From Lutibacter sp. (GTDB lineage: Bacteria > Bacteroidota > Bacteroidia > Flavobacteriales > Flavobacteriaceae): a stretch of DNA of 64,000 bases. This document shows, one piece after another, positions 51,126 to 61,005 of the stretch (the stretch's first letter is position 1; each line of letters begins with the position of its first letter). The stretch spans positions 248,001 through 312,000 of the forward strand of contig NZ_JAEINV010000001.1 of the NCBI RefSeq assembly GCF_016342705.1, written 5' to 3'. The translations under genes were made by a program, and so were the position numbers. Under the pieces are notes generated by a model that worked only from the letters and a program-made list of their open reading frames with translations, made no database searches and was not told the DNA's origin.

Positions 51126-53639
51126 ATGCCTGCAAATAATTTTAACATATTAGGGCTAACCAATCAGCAGGTACTTCTTGCGAGAGAAAAATATGGACAA
51201 AATAAATTAAACTATAAAAAAGAAAATAGTTTAATAGATACGTTAAAAAATATTGCCAAGGAACCAATGACAATTTTATTGTTAGTAGCGGCTTCCATCT
51301 ATTTTATAAGTGGTAAAACAGGTGACGGAATTTTTCTTGTAGTTGCAATCATATTCATTACATCAATTTCATTATATCAGGATTCTAGAAGTAAAAATGC
51401 GTTGGAAAAACTGAAAGACTTTTCACAACCCGTTTGTAAAGTTATAAGGAATGGTAGTATTGAAGAAATAAAAAGCGAAGATTTAGTAGTTGGCGATAGC
51501 CTAATGGTGGAAGAAGGCGCATTTATAACAGCAGACGGCAGAATTGTCCATTCCAACGATTTTTCAGTAAATGAATCCATACTTACAGGTGAATCATTTG
51601 CCGTATTTAAAGATAAGACTAAGGAAGATAATTTTATATATAGTGGAACAACAGTTGCCAGTGGTTTAGCTATTTCAACAATAGTAGCTATTGGCAACGA
51701 AACCAAATTAGGTAAAATTGGAACGAGTTTAGAAAGTATTAGTGAAGAAAAAACACCATTAGAGCTACAAATTGCAAATTTTGTAAAAAAGATGGCCATT
51801 ATAGGTGCGGTGGTTTTTGTAATTGTTTGGGTAATAAATTATGGTATTTCTAAAAATCTGTTGAACAGTTTGTTACAGGCACTAACGTTAGCTATGAGTA
51901 TTTTACCCGAAGAAATTCCGGTAGCATTCACCACTTTTATGGCATTGGGAGCTTGGCGTTTAATGAAAATGGGGATTGTAGTAAAGCAAATGAAAACAGT
52001 TGAAACATTGGGTAGTGCTACCGTTATATGCACAGATAAAACTGGCACTATCACAGAAAACAAAATGAGTTTGTCAAAGCTATTTTTGTTAGCATCTAAT
52101 AAAATATATCAACCAAAAGATTCACTAACTGAAGACGAACAAGAATTAATCAATTTAGCGATGTGGGCAAGTGAGCCAATTCCTTTTGATCCCATGGAGT
52201 TAGCATTGCATCAAAGCTACCAACACATTTTTAAAAATGATGAACGTCCCAAATATAAGCTCATTCATGAATACCCTTTAGGTGGGAAACCCCCAATGAT
52301 GACACATATTTTTGAAGATGATAAAAACAACCGAATTATAGCCGCTAAAGGGGCGCCAGAAGCATTAATCACTATTTCAAAACTTTCAGAGACTGAAAAA
52401 CAACAGATTCATGCAGCTATTAAACTATTAGCAAATGATGGTTATAGGGTATTAGGTGTGGGTGTATCAAATTTTAAAGGAGATAATTTTCCTGAAAAGC
52501 AACAAGATTTATCATTTCAATTTATAGGAATTGTTGCTTTTTATGACCCGCCAAAAGAGAATATCCAAAAAGTATTAGAAGATTTTTATGATGCAGGTAT
52601 TTCCGTAAAAATTATAACAGGTGATAATGCAGCCACTACAACAGCTATTGCAAAACAAATAGGATTTAGGGGTTACGAGAAAAGTATTTCAGGTGATGAG
52701 TTAATGAAATTAAACGATCAGGAATTTCAAACTTGTGTAATGAACACTACTATTTTTACCCGAATGTTTCCAGAAGCTAAATTAAAAATCATCAATGCAT
52801 TAAAATCAAATAATCAAATTGTGGCAATGACAGGAGATGGTGTTAATGATGGCCCTGCCTTAAAAGCCGCTCACATTGGTATTGCCATGGGTAAAAAAGG
52901 AACAGAAATAGCTAAACAAGCAGCATCACTTATTTTGTTGGAAGATGATTTATCTAAAATGGTAGATGCAATTGCAATGGGTAGAAAGATTTATACCAAT
53001 CTTAAAAAAGCAATTCAATATATCATATCTATACATATTCCAATAATCCTAACGGTATTTATTCCATTGGCTTTGGGTTGGTTGTATCCTAACATTTTTT
53101 CACCTATTCATATTATTTTCTTAGAAATAATAATGGGTCCCACTTGTTCCATAATTTATGAAAATGAACCCATGGAACAGAACACCATGCTGCAAAAACC
53201 CAAAGCATTAACCACTACTTTTTTTAATTGGAAGGAACTATCCACAAGTATTATCCAAGGATTAGCAATAACAGTAGGAACGTTATTTATGTATCAATAT
53301 GCCGTTACGAACGGATACAATGAAGCATTAACAAGGACCATGACTTTTACAGTTTTAATAGCAGCCAATATTTTTTTAACGCTCGTAAATCGTTCATTTT
53401 ATTATTCCATAGTTACTACATTAAAGTATAAGAACAATATGGTTATATTTATCATTTTTACAACTATTGCTATTGTAGGACTTATTCTTTACATAAAACC
53501 TTTGACCTCTTTTTTTGAATTTGAAACATTAAATTTGTTACAATTATTAACTTGCATAGTAGTTGGTTTTATTTCAGTTATTTGGTTTGAAATTGTAAAA
53601 TTAATGAATAGGGCAAATGGAAGTTTAAATGGAAAATAG
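51126..53639 (+). CDS. Cation-translocating P-type ATPase
   Basis: 'CTDKTGTITENKMS' phosphorylation site; 'TGDGVNDGPALKAAHIGIAMGKKGTEIAKQAASLILLEDD'. Confidence 0.95.
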   Translation: MPANNFNILGLTNQQVLLAREKYGQNKLNYKKENSLIDTLKNIAKEPMTILLLVAASIYFISGKTGDGIFLVVAIIFITSISLYQDSRSKNALEKLKDFSQPVCKVIRNGSIEEIKSEDLVVGDSLMVEEGAFITADGRIVHSNDFSVNESILTGESFAVFKDKTKEDNFIYSGTTVASGLAISTIVAIGNETKLGKIGTSLESISEEKTPLELQIANFVKKMAIIGAVVFVIVWVINYGISKNLLNSLLQALTLAMSILPEEIPVAFTTFMALGAWRLMKMGIVVKQMKTVETLGSATVICTDKTGTITENKMSLSKLFLLASNKIYQPKDSLTEDEQELINLAMWASEPIPFDPMELALHQSYQHIFKNDERPKYKLIHEYPLGGKPPMMTHIFEDDKNNRIIAAKGAPEALITISKLSETEKQQIHAAIKLLANDGYRVLGVGVSNFKGDNFPEKQQDLSFQFIGIVAFYDPPKENIQKVLEDFYDAGISVKIITGDNAATTTAIAKQIGFRGYEKSISGDELMKLNDQEFQTCVMNTTIFTRMFPEAKLKIINALKSNNQIVAMTGDGVNDGPALKAAHIGIAMGKKGTEIAKQAASLILLEDDLSKMVDAIAMGRKIYTNLKKAIQYIISIHIPIILTVFIPLALGWLYPNIFSPIHIIFLEIIMGPTCSIIYENEPMEQNTMLQKPKALTTTFFNWKELSTSIIQGLAITVGTLFMYQYAVTNGYNEALTRTMTFTVLIAANIFLTLVNRSFYYSIVTTLKYKNNMVIFIIFTTIAIVGLILYIKPLTSFFEFETLNLLQLLTCIVVGFISVIWFEIVKLMNRANGSLNGK

Positions 53640-53665
53640 TCACTAAAAAGGGATAGAAAACTTAC

Positions 53666-53740
53666 TAAATTAGAATGCTTCTAAAATAAAAAAGAGTAAA
53701 TTTAGTCACCCAAAATTACGTTTTCAAACTCGCAATAGTT
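53666..53740 (+). repeat. Recurrent intergenic promoter-like motif, copy c
   Basis: ctaaattagaatgcttctaaaataaaaaagagtaaattt...ttacgttttcaaactcgcaatagtt. Confidence 0.45.
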
Positions 53741-53812
53741 TTTGTTTCATACCATTAATAGCAAAAATAACAAAATACATAGTTTACTGAATCTAAAAAT
53801 TTATACATAAAA

Positions 53813-54517
53813 ATGGAAGATCAAAAAGATGATTATTTAGACAATCATTATATTCATAGGAGTAATTGGCTAAGAGCGGCAGTTCTTGGTGCAAATGATG
53901 GAATACTTTCAACTGCCAGTTTGGCGATTGGAGTGGCAGCGGCAAGTGACAGCAGAGAATTAATTGTTTTTACAACTTTAGCAGGATTGGTTGCTGGTGC
54001 TTTATCTATGGCAGCAGGTGAATATGTATCTGTAAGTTCTCAAACAGATATTGAAAAGGCAGATATTGAAAGGGAAAAACAAGAGTTGATAGAAATGCCT
54101 GAAATTGAACTGCAACGATTAGCAGAGATCTATGAAAAAAGAGGTTTAAAAAAAGAAACTGCACTTACAGTTGCGAAAGAATTGACGGATTTTGATGCGT
54201 TGGGCGCACATATGAGAGATGAACTAGGCCTAAATGAAATTAGCCAAGCGCAACCTATTCAAGCTGCCTTTGCATCCGGAGCGGCGTTTACAGTTGGGGG
54301 TGTTTTGCCACTTTTAGTAGCGCTTTTTTTACCACTAAAAAGTATGGAGTATTCATTGTATGGATTTGCACTTTTCTTTCTTATAATTTTGGGTTCAATG
54401 GCTGCTAAAACAGGAGGATCTAGTATGGGAAAAGCAATTATTAGAATTACCTTTTGGGGAACTATTGCCATGGGATTGACAGCTTTAGTTGGGTATTTAT
54501 TTGGTGTAAATGTATAG
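53813..54517 (+). CDS. VIT1/CCC1 transporter family protein
   Basis: 'SNWLRAAVLGANDGILSTASLAIGVAAA', 'AGALSMAAGEYVSVSSQTD'. Confidence 0.93.
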   Translation: MEDQKDDYLDNHYIHRSNWLRAAVLGANDGILSTASLAIGVAAASDSRELIVFTTLAGLVAGALSMAAGEYVSVSSQTDIEKADIEREKQELIEMPEIELQRLAEIYEKRGLKKETALTVAKELTDFDALGAHMRDELGLNEISQAQPIQAAFASGAAFTVGGVLPLLVALFLPLKSMEYSLYGFALFFLIILGSMAAKTGGSSMGKAIIRITFWGTIAMGLTALVGYLFGVNV

Positions 54518-54765
54518 CAATTAGTTTATAATGAAATTTATTTTCACCTATTGCGGACAAAAATCTTACAAATAAAAAAGATCATTTATAGTGTAAAAAT
54601 TAAAAAAATACAACGGATAATTTAAGTAAAAATTGATTAATTCAGTAAATGAGGTTGATTATAAGGCCAAAAAAGAGTAAATTTAAACATCTTTAAATTT
54701 TGGATCTGAAGCTGTAATTTAACTTTTTATATGTAATAGCTTGTATATTGAAAAACAAAAGCTAT

Positions 54766-56144
54766 ATGATCTTAGACTAGCCCACAATATTATTCTTTTT
54801 AGCTATAAATAATGTATTTATTGTTGCATTATTCACCTATCAATATTTTTGTCATCATAAAAAATGGTGCTTATCTGTGTTTATTATAGGTATTTTATTT
54901 CAAACAATAGCACTTATTTTTGTGGGTTACAGAACTGTTTTGCCTTTTTTGTACACGGTACAAATTAGTAATTTATTTTTAATTTCTAGTTTTGCACTAA
55001 CTTCCTTTGGTCTTATTTCGTTTGATGGTAAAATTCGAAAAAATATTTTATGGCTTTTCTTTGTTTTTACAGTGTTATTTTATGTGGCTTTTCTGGCAGT
55101 TTCATAAGACAGAACCATTCGAATTATCATTCAGATACTAGCCAGTTCCTTTTTTTATGGAATTGGTGCATATTATCTTTTTACAAATAAGAAAAATTAC
55201 AAATTTTCTTTAATTTTAAGTGTTGTCCTTTTTATATATGCAATATTTCAAGTGGTTCGTGCATACATAATATATCAATTATATGAGTCTTATGATTTTA
55301 TGAAAGGTGCTACCATTGATCATTGGTATTTAATAATTTCTATTTTTGTGATTAGTGCTTCTAGCATTGGTTTTATAATGCTTTTAAAGGAAATGGATCA
55401 AAAAACCATTCTTTTAAAAAACACAAGAATTCAACAAGATAAACTGAAACTTGAAGCGTTAAACATTACTAAAGACAAACTGTTTTCAATTATAGCGCAC
55501 GATTTAAGAAGTCCGTTTAATGGTATTTTAGGTTTTTCGGAACTATTAATTAAAAATACTCAAGATTTTGAAGTTGGTGAATCTGAAAAGTATCTAGGAA
55601 TAATTAATTCATCAGCAAAAAGCACTCTTACTTTACTAGATAACTTGTTGCATTGGGCAAAAACCCAAACGGGTTAAATTAAGTATAAACCGGAAAATAT
55701 AAATTTGGCTGCTATAATTAAAGAAGTGTTACAAGTAGCTAGTTCAATTGCAAAAGCTAAAGATATTACTTTAACATATGCCATCTTAGATGCTATTGAA
55801 GTATTTGGCGATGTGAATATGTTAAAAATAGTATTACGAAACCTTATTTCTAATGCTATAAAATTCACCAATCCAACAGGTAAAATAGAAGTGTCTGCAA
55901 TCCAAAATGAAAATTATATTGAAGTTTCCGTTTCTGATAATGGTATTGGAATGACTGAAGCAACTCGAAATAAATTATTTAAAATTGATCCTATAAACAC
56001 AATTATTGGCACAGCCGCGGAAAAAGGTTCCGGTTTGGGCTTGGTACTTTGTAAAGAATTTGTAGAAAAACAAAGAGGAAAAATTTGGGTAGAAAGTAAA
56101 TTAGGTAGGGCAGTGTTTTTAAATTTACATTACCTTTAAATTGA
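54766..56144 (+). pseudogene. Decayed membrane-bound histidine kinase with three in-frame stops and a 3' frameshift
   Basis: One frame: MILD*PTILFF (TAG 54778-54780), FLAVS*DRTIR (TAA 55105-55107), AKTQTG*IKYKPE (TAA 55675-55677); 1-nt shift near 56110 restores GSVFKFTLPLN*. Confidence 0.85.
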
Positions 56145-56217
56145 TTTTTTGCTTACAGTTAGACTAATTAAGGAGCGTAAAATCAGCTATAAAACATGCT
56201 GTCTAAAAACTATTGAT

Positions 56218-56319
56218 ATGAATTTAATTACAATAAAAAAATCACATATAGAATTTGAACTCCTGATACTGAAAAGCAAATTGGAATCAGAAGGAATACA
56301 TTGCTTTTTAAAAAAGTAA
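56218..56319 (+). pseudogene. Truncated DUF2007-like fragment
   Basis: MNLITIKKSHIEFELLILKSKLESEGIHCFLKK*; resembles the N-terminal half of the family. Confidence 0.45.
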
Positions 56320-56332
56320 TAAACCATACAAA

Positions 56333-56533
56333 ATGAACCTATTTCACAAAATAAATTTTAAAAATAAACAAAAGAAAAATACACTTTTATTTACATTGTT
56401 TATCTCAATTTTAGTAGGACAGCTAGTTGCGTTTATTAGTTGGTGTTTTTTTAATGAGAATTATTTTATAGCCTTGTTGTTTGGATCAATTGTTGGTTTT
56501 TTGTTTGGTTATAAAGGACTAAAGAAAACTTAA
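56333..56533 (+). CDS. Small hypothetical membrane protein
   Basis: Two hydrophobic segments. Confidence 0.45.
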   Translation: MNLFHKINFKNKQKKNTLLFTLFISILVGQLVAFISWCFFNENYFIALLFGSIVGFLFGYKGLKKT

Positions 56534-56535
56534 AT

Positions 56536-56805
56536 AATGCACCTGGAGAAAGAATGGTATTTCAACATATAATTCAGAAAAAAAAGATAGTTGCAGGATG
56601 GCTTCAAATTGATGTAACACAAGAGGCTATTTATCTTGACGAGGATTTTTTTATTGGAGTTGAGTTTATGTCAAATTTTGAAAAACCACAAGATGTTTAC
56701 ATCGGAGTAATTTTATCCAAAGGAAAAGGCTTTTCACGAAGATGTAGTCAAGGAGAATAGATGAAACTGCAAGGTGCTTCAACCATAAATGTAGAAATTG
56801 AATAG
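56536..56805 (+). pseudogene. C-terminal fragment of a carboxypeptidase-regulatory-domain-type outer surface protein, with in-frame TAG
   Basis: NAPGERMVFQHIIQKKKIVAGWLQIDVTQEAIYLDEDFFIGVEFMSNF...GFSRRCSQGE*MKLQGASTINVEIE*; the stop sits where Trp would be expected. Confidence 0.5.
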
Positions 56806-56969
56806 TAAGTAAAATTTATAAAGTGGATTATACATAAAAATTTTAGAATGTACTAAAAAGAAATGTTTTCAACGTATTAAAAAACTAAATTTGCATAATA
56901 AAAAGTACTACAATTTATTAGTAACTTTTAATTTTCAAAAGCATTGAACTGAAAACGTCCTGAAAAAAG

Positions 56970-57839
56970 ATGAATAACGAACAGAAGGCCATACGAGTTA
57001 CTTATTTTAGTATTTTAAGTAATACAACCTTAGCCATAATAAAAGGACTCGCGGGTGTTTTTGGTAATTCATATGCCTTAATTGCCGATGCAATTGAATC
57101 TACAACTGATATTTTTTCTTCACTATTAGTATTATTCGGACTTAGGTACGCAAAAAGACCTGCCGATGAAAATCATCCCTACGGACACGGAAAAATTGAA
57201 CCGTTAATTACATTTTTGGTGGTTGCGTTTCTTGTAACTTCAGCTGCAGTAATAGCTCATGAAAGTATACAGAATATTCAAACACCTCATGAAACACCCA
57301 AATCTTGGACTTTAATTGTTTTGGCCTGTATTATTATATGGAAAGAAATTTCGTTTCAAATTGTAATTAAAAAAAGTAAAGAAACAAATAGTTCTTCGCT
57401 AAAAGCAGATGCTTGGCATCATAGGAGTGATGCCATTACTTCAATTATGGCTTTTCTTGGAATTTCAATTGCACTTATTTTTGGAGAAGGTTTTGAAACT
57501 GCTGATGATTGGGCGGCATTATGTGCATCATTCTTTATTTTATACAATAGCTATTTAATTTTTAGACCGGCTTTAGGAGAAATTATGGATGAACACCTTT
57601 ACGATGATTTATTAGTTGATATTAGAAATGCATCTATTGAAGTTGCAGGAGTGATAGGAACTGAAAAATGTTTTATCCGAAAAGCAGGAATGAAATATCA
57701 TGTGGATTTACACGTAATAGTTGATGGAAAAATTACAGTGAAAGAAGGACATGATATTGCACATACATTGAAGGATTATTTAAGAACTGAAATTCCAACC
57801 ATAGGACACGTTTTGATTCATATAGAACCAAATGAGTGA
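56970..57839 (+). CDS. Cation diffusion facilitator family transporter
   Basis: 'ALIADAIESTTDIFSSLLVLFGLRYAKRPADENHPYGHGKIEPL', 'ADAWHHRSDAITS'. Confidence 0.95.
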   Translation: MNNEQKAIRVTYFSILSNTTLAIIKGLAGVFGNSYALIADAIESTTDIFSSLLVLFGLRYAKRPADENHPYGHGKIEPLITFLVVAFLVTSAAVIAHESIQNIQTPHETPKSWTLIVLACIIIWKEISFQIVIKKSKETNSSSLKADAWHHRSDAITSIMAFLGISIALIFGEGFETADDWAALCASFFILYNSYLIFRPALGEIMDEHLYDDLLVDIRNASIEVAGVIGTEKCFIRKAGMKYHVDLHVIVDGKITVKEGHDIAHTLKDYLRTEIPTIGHVLIHIEPNE

Positions 57840-58055
57840 AATATATATGTAAAAGCATTTAAAAATACTACATGCAATGCTTTATTATTGTTTCTAAAAT
57901 AAAATAACAGTAAATTTAACTTAGAAAGGGGTTTTATAGACAAAAAATTTTAAACTCTAATCTTATGTAACCCTGGAAAACCGAGATGGATCTTAAAAAA
58001 AAATCAAAAATAAAAACGGATTATAATAGCATACAATAAACTGGCTATAACCAGT

Positions 58056-58120
58056 AAAATGGAATAGTTCTAAATCGTTCAAATACTGAATAGAGCGTTT
58101 TTAAATCTGTAACTTTCAAT
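58056..58120 (+). repeat. Recurrent intergenic promoter-like motif, copy d (shorter)
   Basis: aaaatggaatagttctaaatcgttcaaata...gagcgtttttaaatctgtaactttc. Confidence 0.4.
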
Positions 58121-58164
58121 TGCTAAACTTTTGTAATGAATTAGCAAAATTATTATGTTGAATT

Positions 58165-58459
58165 ATGTATAGAAAAATAGAAGAATCTCAAACACTTTTA
58201 ATAAATATGCAATCTAAAGGATTAGAGTTGCAAAATCATAAAATTTGGATTTGGGCAATCACCTTTTATGCCTCCAAAAGTGGTTTTAGAGGCTTTAAAA
58301 AATGCTGTAAATCATAAAGAGTATTCTTCAGTTCAGGGAGATTTGGAGCTTAGAAAAAATATTTCTCAATTTCATGAAGCTCATAATGGGTTAAAAGTTA
58401 ATTGCCCAAATGTAATTCAAGGAATTGATGATATATGTGATTGTATTTCTAACCTTTAA
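58165..58459 (+). pseudogene. Frameshifted, truncated PLP-dependent class I/II aminotransferase N-terminus
   Basis: MYRKIEESQTLLINMQSKGLELQNHK / frameshift / FGFGQSPFMPPKVVLEALKNAVNHKEYSSVQGDLELRKNISQFHEAHNGLKVNCPNVI then diverges and stops. Confidence 0.75.
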
Positions 58460-58558
58460 AAATCTAAATAAAAAAAATAACTGAAATTGGAATTAATTAA
58501 AAAGTGGTTTTTAGAGGGAAAATATAAAAAAAGAGATAAGTAATATTAGTTAAAATAA

Positions 58559-58909
58559 ATGGAAAACTCTAGAGTATTTAACATGTCATTTGCAAGTGTT
58601 TATCCTCATTATATAAACAAAGCAGAGAAAAAAGGACGAACAAAGGAAGAAGTGGATACCATTATTTGTTGGTTAACTGGATATCATCAAAAATTGTTAC
58701 AACATCAAATTGATGTGAAGGCAAATTTTGAAACGTTTTTTGCAGAGGCGCCTCAAATGCATCCAAATGTTTCAAAAATTACAGGGGTAATTTGTGGGTA
58801 TCGTGTAGAGGAAATTGAAAATGAATTAATGCAAAAAATTAGATATTTAGATAAGTTGATTGATGAGTTGGCAAAAGGGAAAACAATGGAAAAAATTTTA
58901 AGAAAGTAA
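58559..58909 (+). CDS. DUF2200-type protein
   Basis: '[36 protein letters not shown]', '[30 protein letters not shown]'. Confidence 0.8.
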   Translation: MENSRVFNMSFASVYPHYINKAEKKGRTKEEVDTIICWLTGYHQKLLQHQIDVKANFETFFAEAPQMHPNVSKITGVICGYRVEEIENELMQKIRYLDKLIDELAKGKTMEKILRK

Positions 58910-59177
58910 GAGGGGTTTATATAAAAACGTTATACATTGTTATTTCAATACTTTGTTGTTTTGGAAAATTTTCAACCGTAATGTTAAGTTAAAATATAGG
59001 GATGAAACAAGTAAAGATTTATTAAATAGTTTGTTGTTTTATAGGCTAAAAATATCACCAACATTGAAATTATATTGCTTTCTTCCTTTAAAACGATACT
59101 ATTTATGCTTAAATTTGAATGAATTCACACAAATAGGGATTTCATTTACCTTAACTACAAACAAAAAAAAACTAAAT

Positions 59178-59987
59178 ATGATTATAGACGTACACACCCA
59201 CATTAACAATTACCATGAAGATAGAGTTGTTTCACTAGAAGATTGTCTTAATAATCTTACAGACACAATGTTAGCTAATAATGTTGATTATTCATTAGTA
59301 TTATCTTCATATAAAGTAAATGAACATAGGCCAAGTACAAGACAAGTAGTAGAAGCCATAAAAGGGCGAAAAAATTTAGGAGTAGTATCTGGTATTAGTT
59401 ATTTGCATTATGATCATAGAGATGTGCGGGAAATTAGTGAATATCTAGAAAATGGTTTTATTAAAGGATTAAAATTTTATCCTGGCTATGAGCCATTTTA
59501 CCCAAATGATATCAGATTTAAATTGATGTACGAAATGGCTGTTGAATATGATGTTCCGGTTATGTTTCATTCCGGAGACACGTATGCGCCCAATGGAAAA
59601 GTTAAATATTCACACCCTTTACACATTGATGATTTGGCAGTTGATTATCCTGATTTGAAAATAGTAATTTGCCATGTTGGGAACCCTTGGATAAAGGATT
59701 GTATGGAAGTAGTGTATAAGAATAAAAATGTATATGCAGATATTTCCGGGTTAGTTCTTGGTAATTTTTCAGATAAGTTTGAAAGATATATGAAAAATGA
59801 AATTGAAGAAATGATAACCTATGCCGGTGATCCTAATTATTTATTATATGGTACAGATTGGCCAATATCTAATATGGGATCGTATTTAAAATTTATGAAT
59901 CAATTAGAATTAGCGGAAGAAAAAAAGGAATTAATTTTATGGAAAAATGCAGCTAAGTTATTTAAAATTGATGTTGAAAACCTGTAA
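59178..59987 (+). CDS. Amidohydrolase (amidohydrolase-2-like TIM barrel)
   Basis: Preferred start ATG 59178 'MIIDVHTHINNYHED' rather than the ORF start 58953; 'KIVICHVGNPW', 'LLYGTDWPISN'. Confidence 0.85.
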   Translation: MIIDVHTHINNYHEDRVVSLEDCLNNLTDTMLANNVDYSLVLSSYKVNEHRPSTRQVVEAIKGRKNLGVVSGISYLHYDHRDVREISEYLENGFIKGLKFYPGYEPFYPNDIRFKLMYEMAVEYDVPVMFHSGDTYAPNGKVKYSHPLHIDDLAVDYPDLKIVICHVGNPWIKDCMEVVYKNKNVYADISGLVLGNFSDKFERYMKNEIEEMITYAGDPNYLLYGTDWPISNMGSYLKFMNQLELAEEKKELILWKNAAKLFKIDVENL

Positions 59988-60124
59988 TTGATTTTGGCGC
60001 TATTGCAGAAAGAATTGTGAAAAGGCTAAAACAAAATAGGAAACTAATGTAAGCAATAACATAAAAATGTTTCAATTATAAAATGTGCGAATGCAATTAC
60101 AAATAAAGTAATTAAAAAAATAAA

Positions 60125-60973
60125 ATGGAAAACAAAAACAGAGGCTGGCAAAGAGTTTTACTCATAATTTTACCCTACATTTTTATAGGAGGATTATTTC
60201 AATTTATTGGAGCACTCATTGCTGGAGCGGACTTCACTAATGTTGATTTTCAAAAAACGTCTGAACAACAAGTAATAATGTCGTTTTTCTCTTTATTGGG
60301 AACATTTATTGTGATTTGGTTTTTTTCTAAATATTTAGATAAAGAAAAATTTATAAATCTCGGATTTCAACTAAAAAATAGAGGCGTTGATTTTGGTGCT
60401 GGAATAGTGCTAGGTGCAGTTATCATGATTTTAGGATATGTATTATTGCTGAATTTAGGTGAAATAACTTACACAAAAACAATAATAGATTTTAAAGAAA
60501 TACTACTTTCTATTGTGTTATTTACCTGTGTTGCCTTTGCAGAAGAATTACTACTGAGAGGATATGTTTTAAGAAATTTAATGGTTTCATTTAATAAGTA
60601 TCTGGCGCTTATTATTTCTTCCATTATTTTTGCATTAATGCACGGATTTAATCCAAATATTGATTTATTTAGTATGACAACTATTTTTTTAGCTGGGATA
60701 TTATTAGGAATTTCATACATACACACAAAAAACTTATGGTTTCCGATAGCTCTTCATTTGAGCTGGAATTTATTTCAAACACTTTTTGGATTTAATGTAA
60801 GTGGACAAGATTCGTATTCCTTAATAGAATTTAGTATTACTAAAAACACCTTACTTAATGGTGGCGCTTTTGGGTTTGAAGGTTCTATATTGTCCGTTAT
60901 TACTATGATAATTTCAATAGTTGGAATTGGGTTTTATTACGAAAGGAAAAACACGAAACGCAATATGATATAA
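60125..60973 (+). CDS. CPBP-family intramembrane metalloprotease
   Basis: 'AEELLLRGYVLRNL' EExxxR and 'IIFALMHGFN' motifs. Confidence 0.9.
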   Translation: MENKNRGWQRVLLIILPYIFIGGLFQFIGALIAGADFTNVDFQKTSEQQVIMSFFSLLGTFIVIWFFSKYLDKEKFINLGFQLKNRGVDFGAGIVLGAVIMILGYVLLLNLGEITYTKTIIDFKEILLSIVLFTCVAFAEELLLRGYVLRNLMVSFNKYLALIISSIIFALMHGFNPNIDLFSMTTIFLAGILLGISYIHTKNLWFPIALHLSWNLFQTLFGFNVSGQDSYSLIEFSITKNTLLNGGAFGFEGSILSVITMIISIVGIGFYYERKNTKRNMI

Positions 60974-61005
60974 TTTTTAAAAAAAGGATTTTTTACTTTT
61001 AAGCT

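Noticed and set aside
54778-55677. Alternative genetic code or programmed stop readthrough in the 54.8-56.1 kb kinase
   Set aside because: Both TAG and TAA occur in-frame, a frameshift also exists at the 3' end, and intact neighbouring genes use these codons as normal stops; decay is simpler.
58953-59177. N-terminal extension of the amidohydrolase ORF
   Set aside because: Low-complexity upstream translation; the canonical N-terminus 'MIIDVHTHI' begins at 59178.
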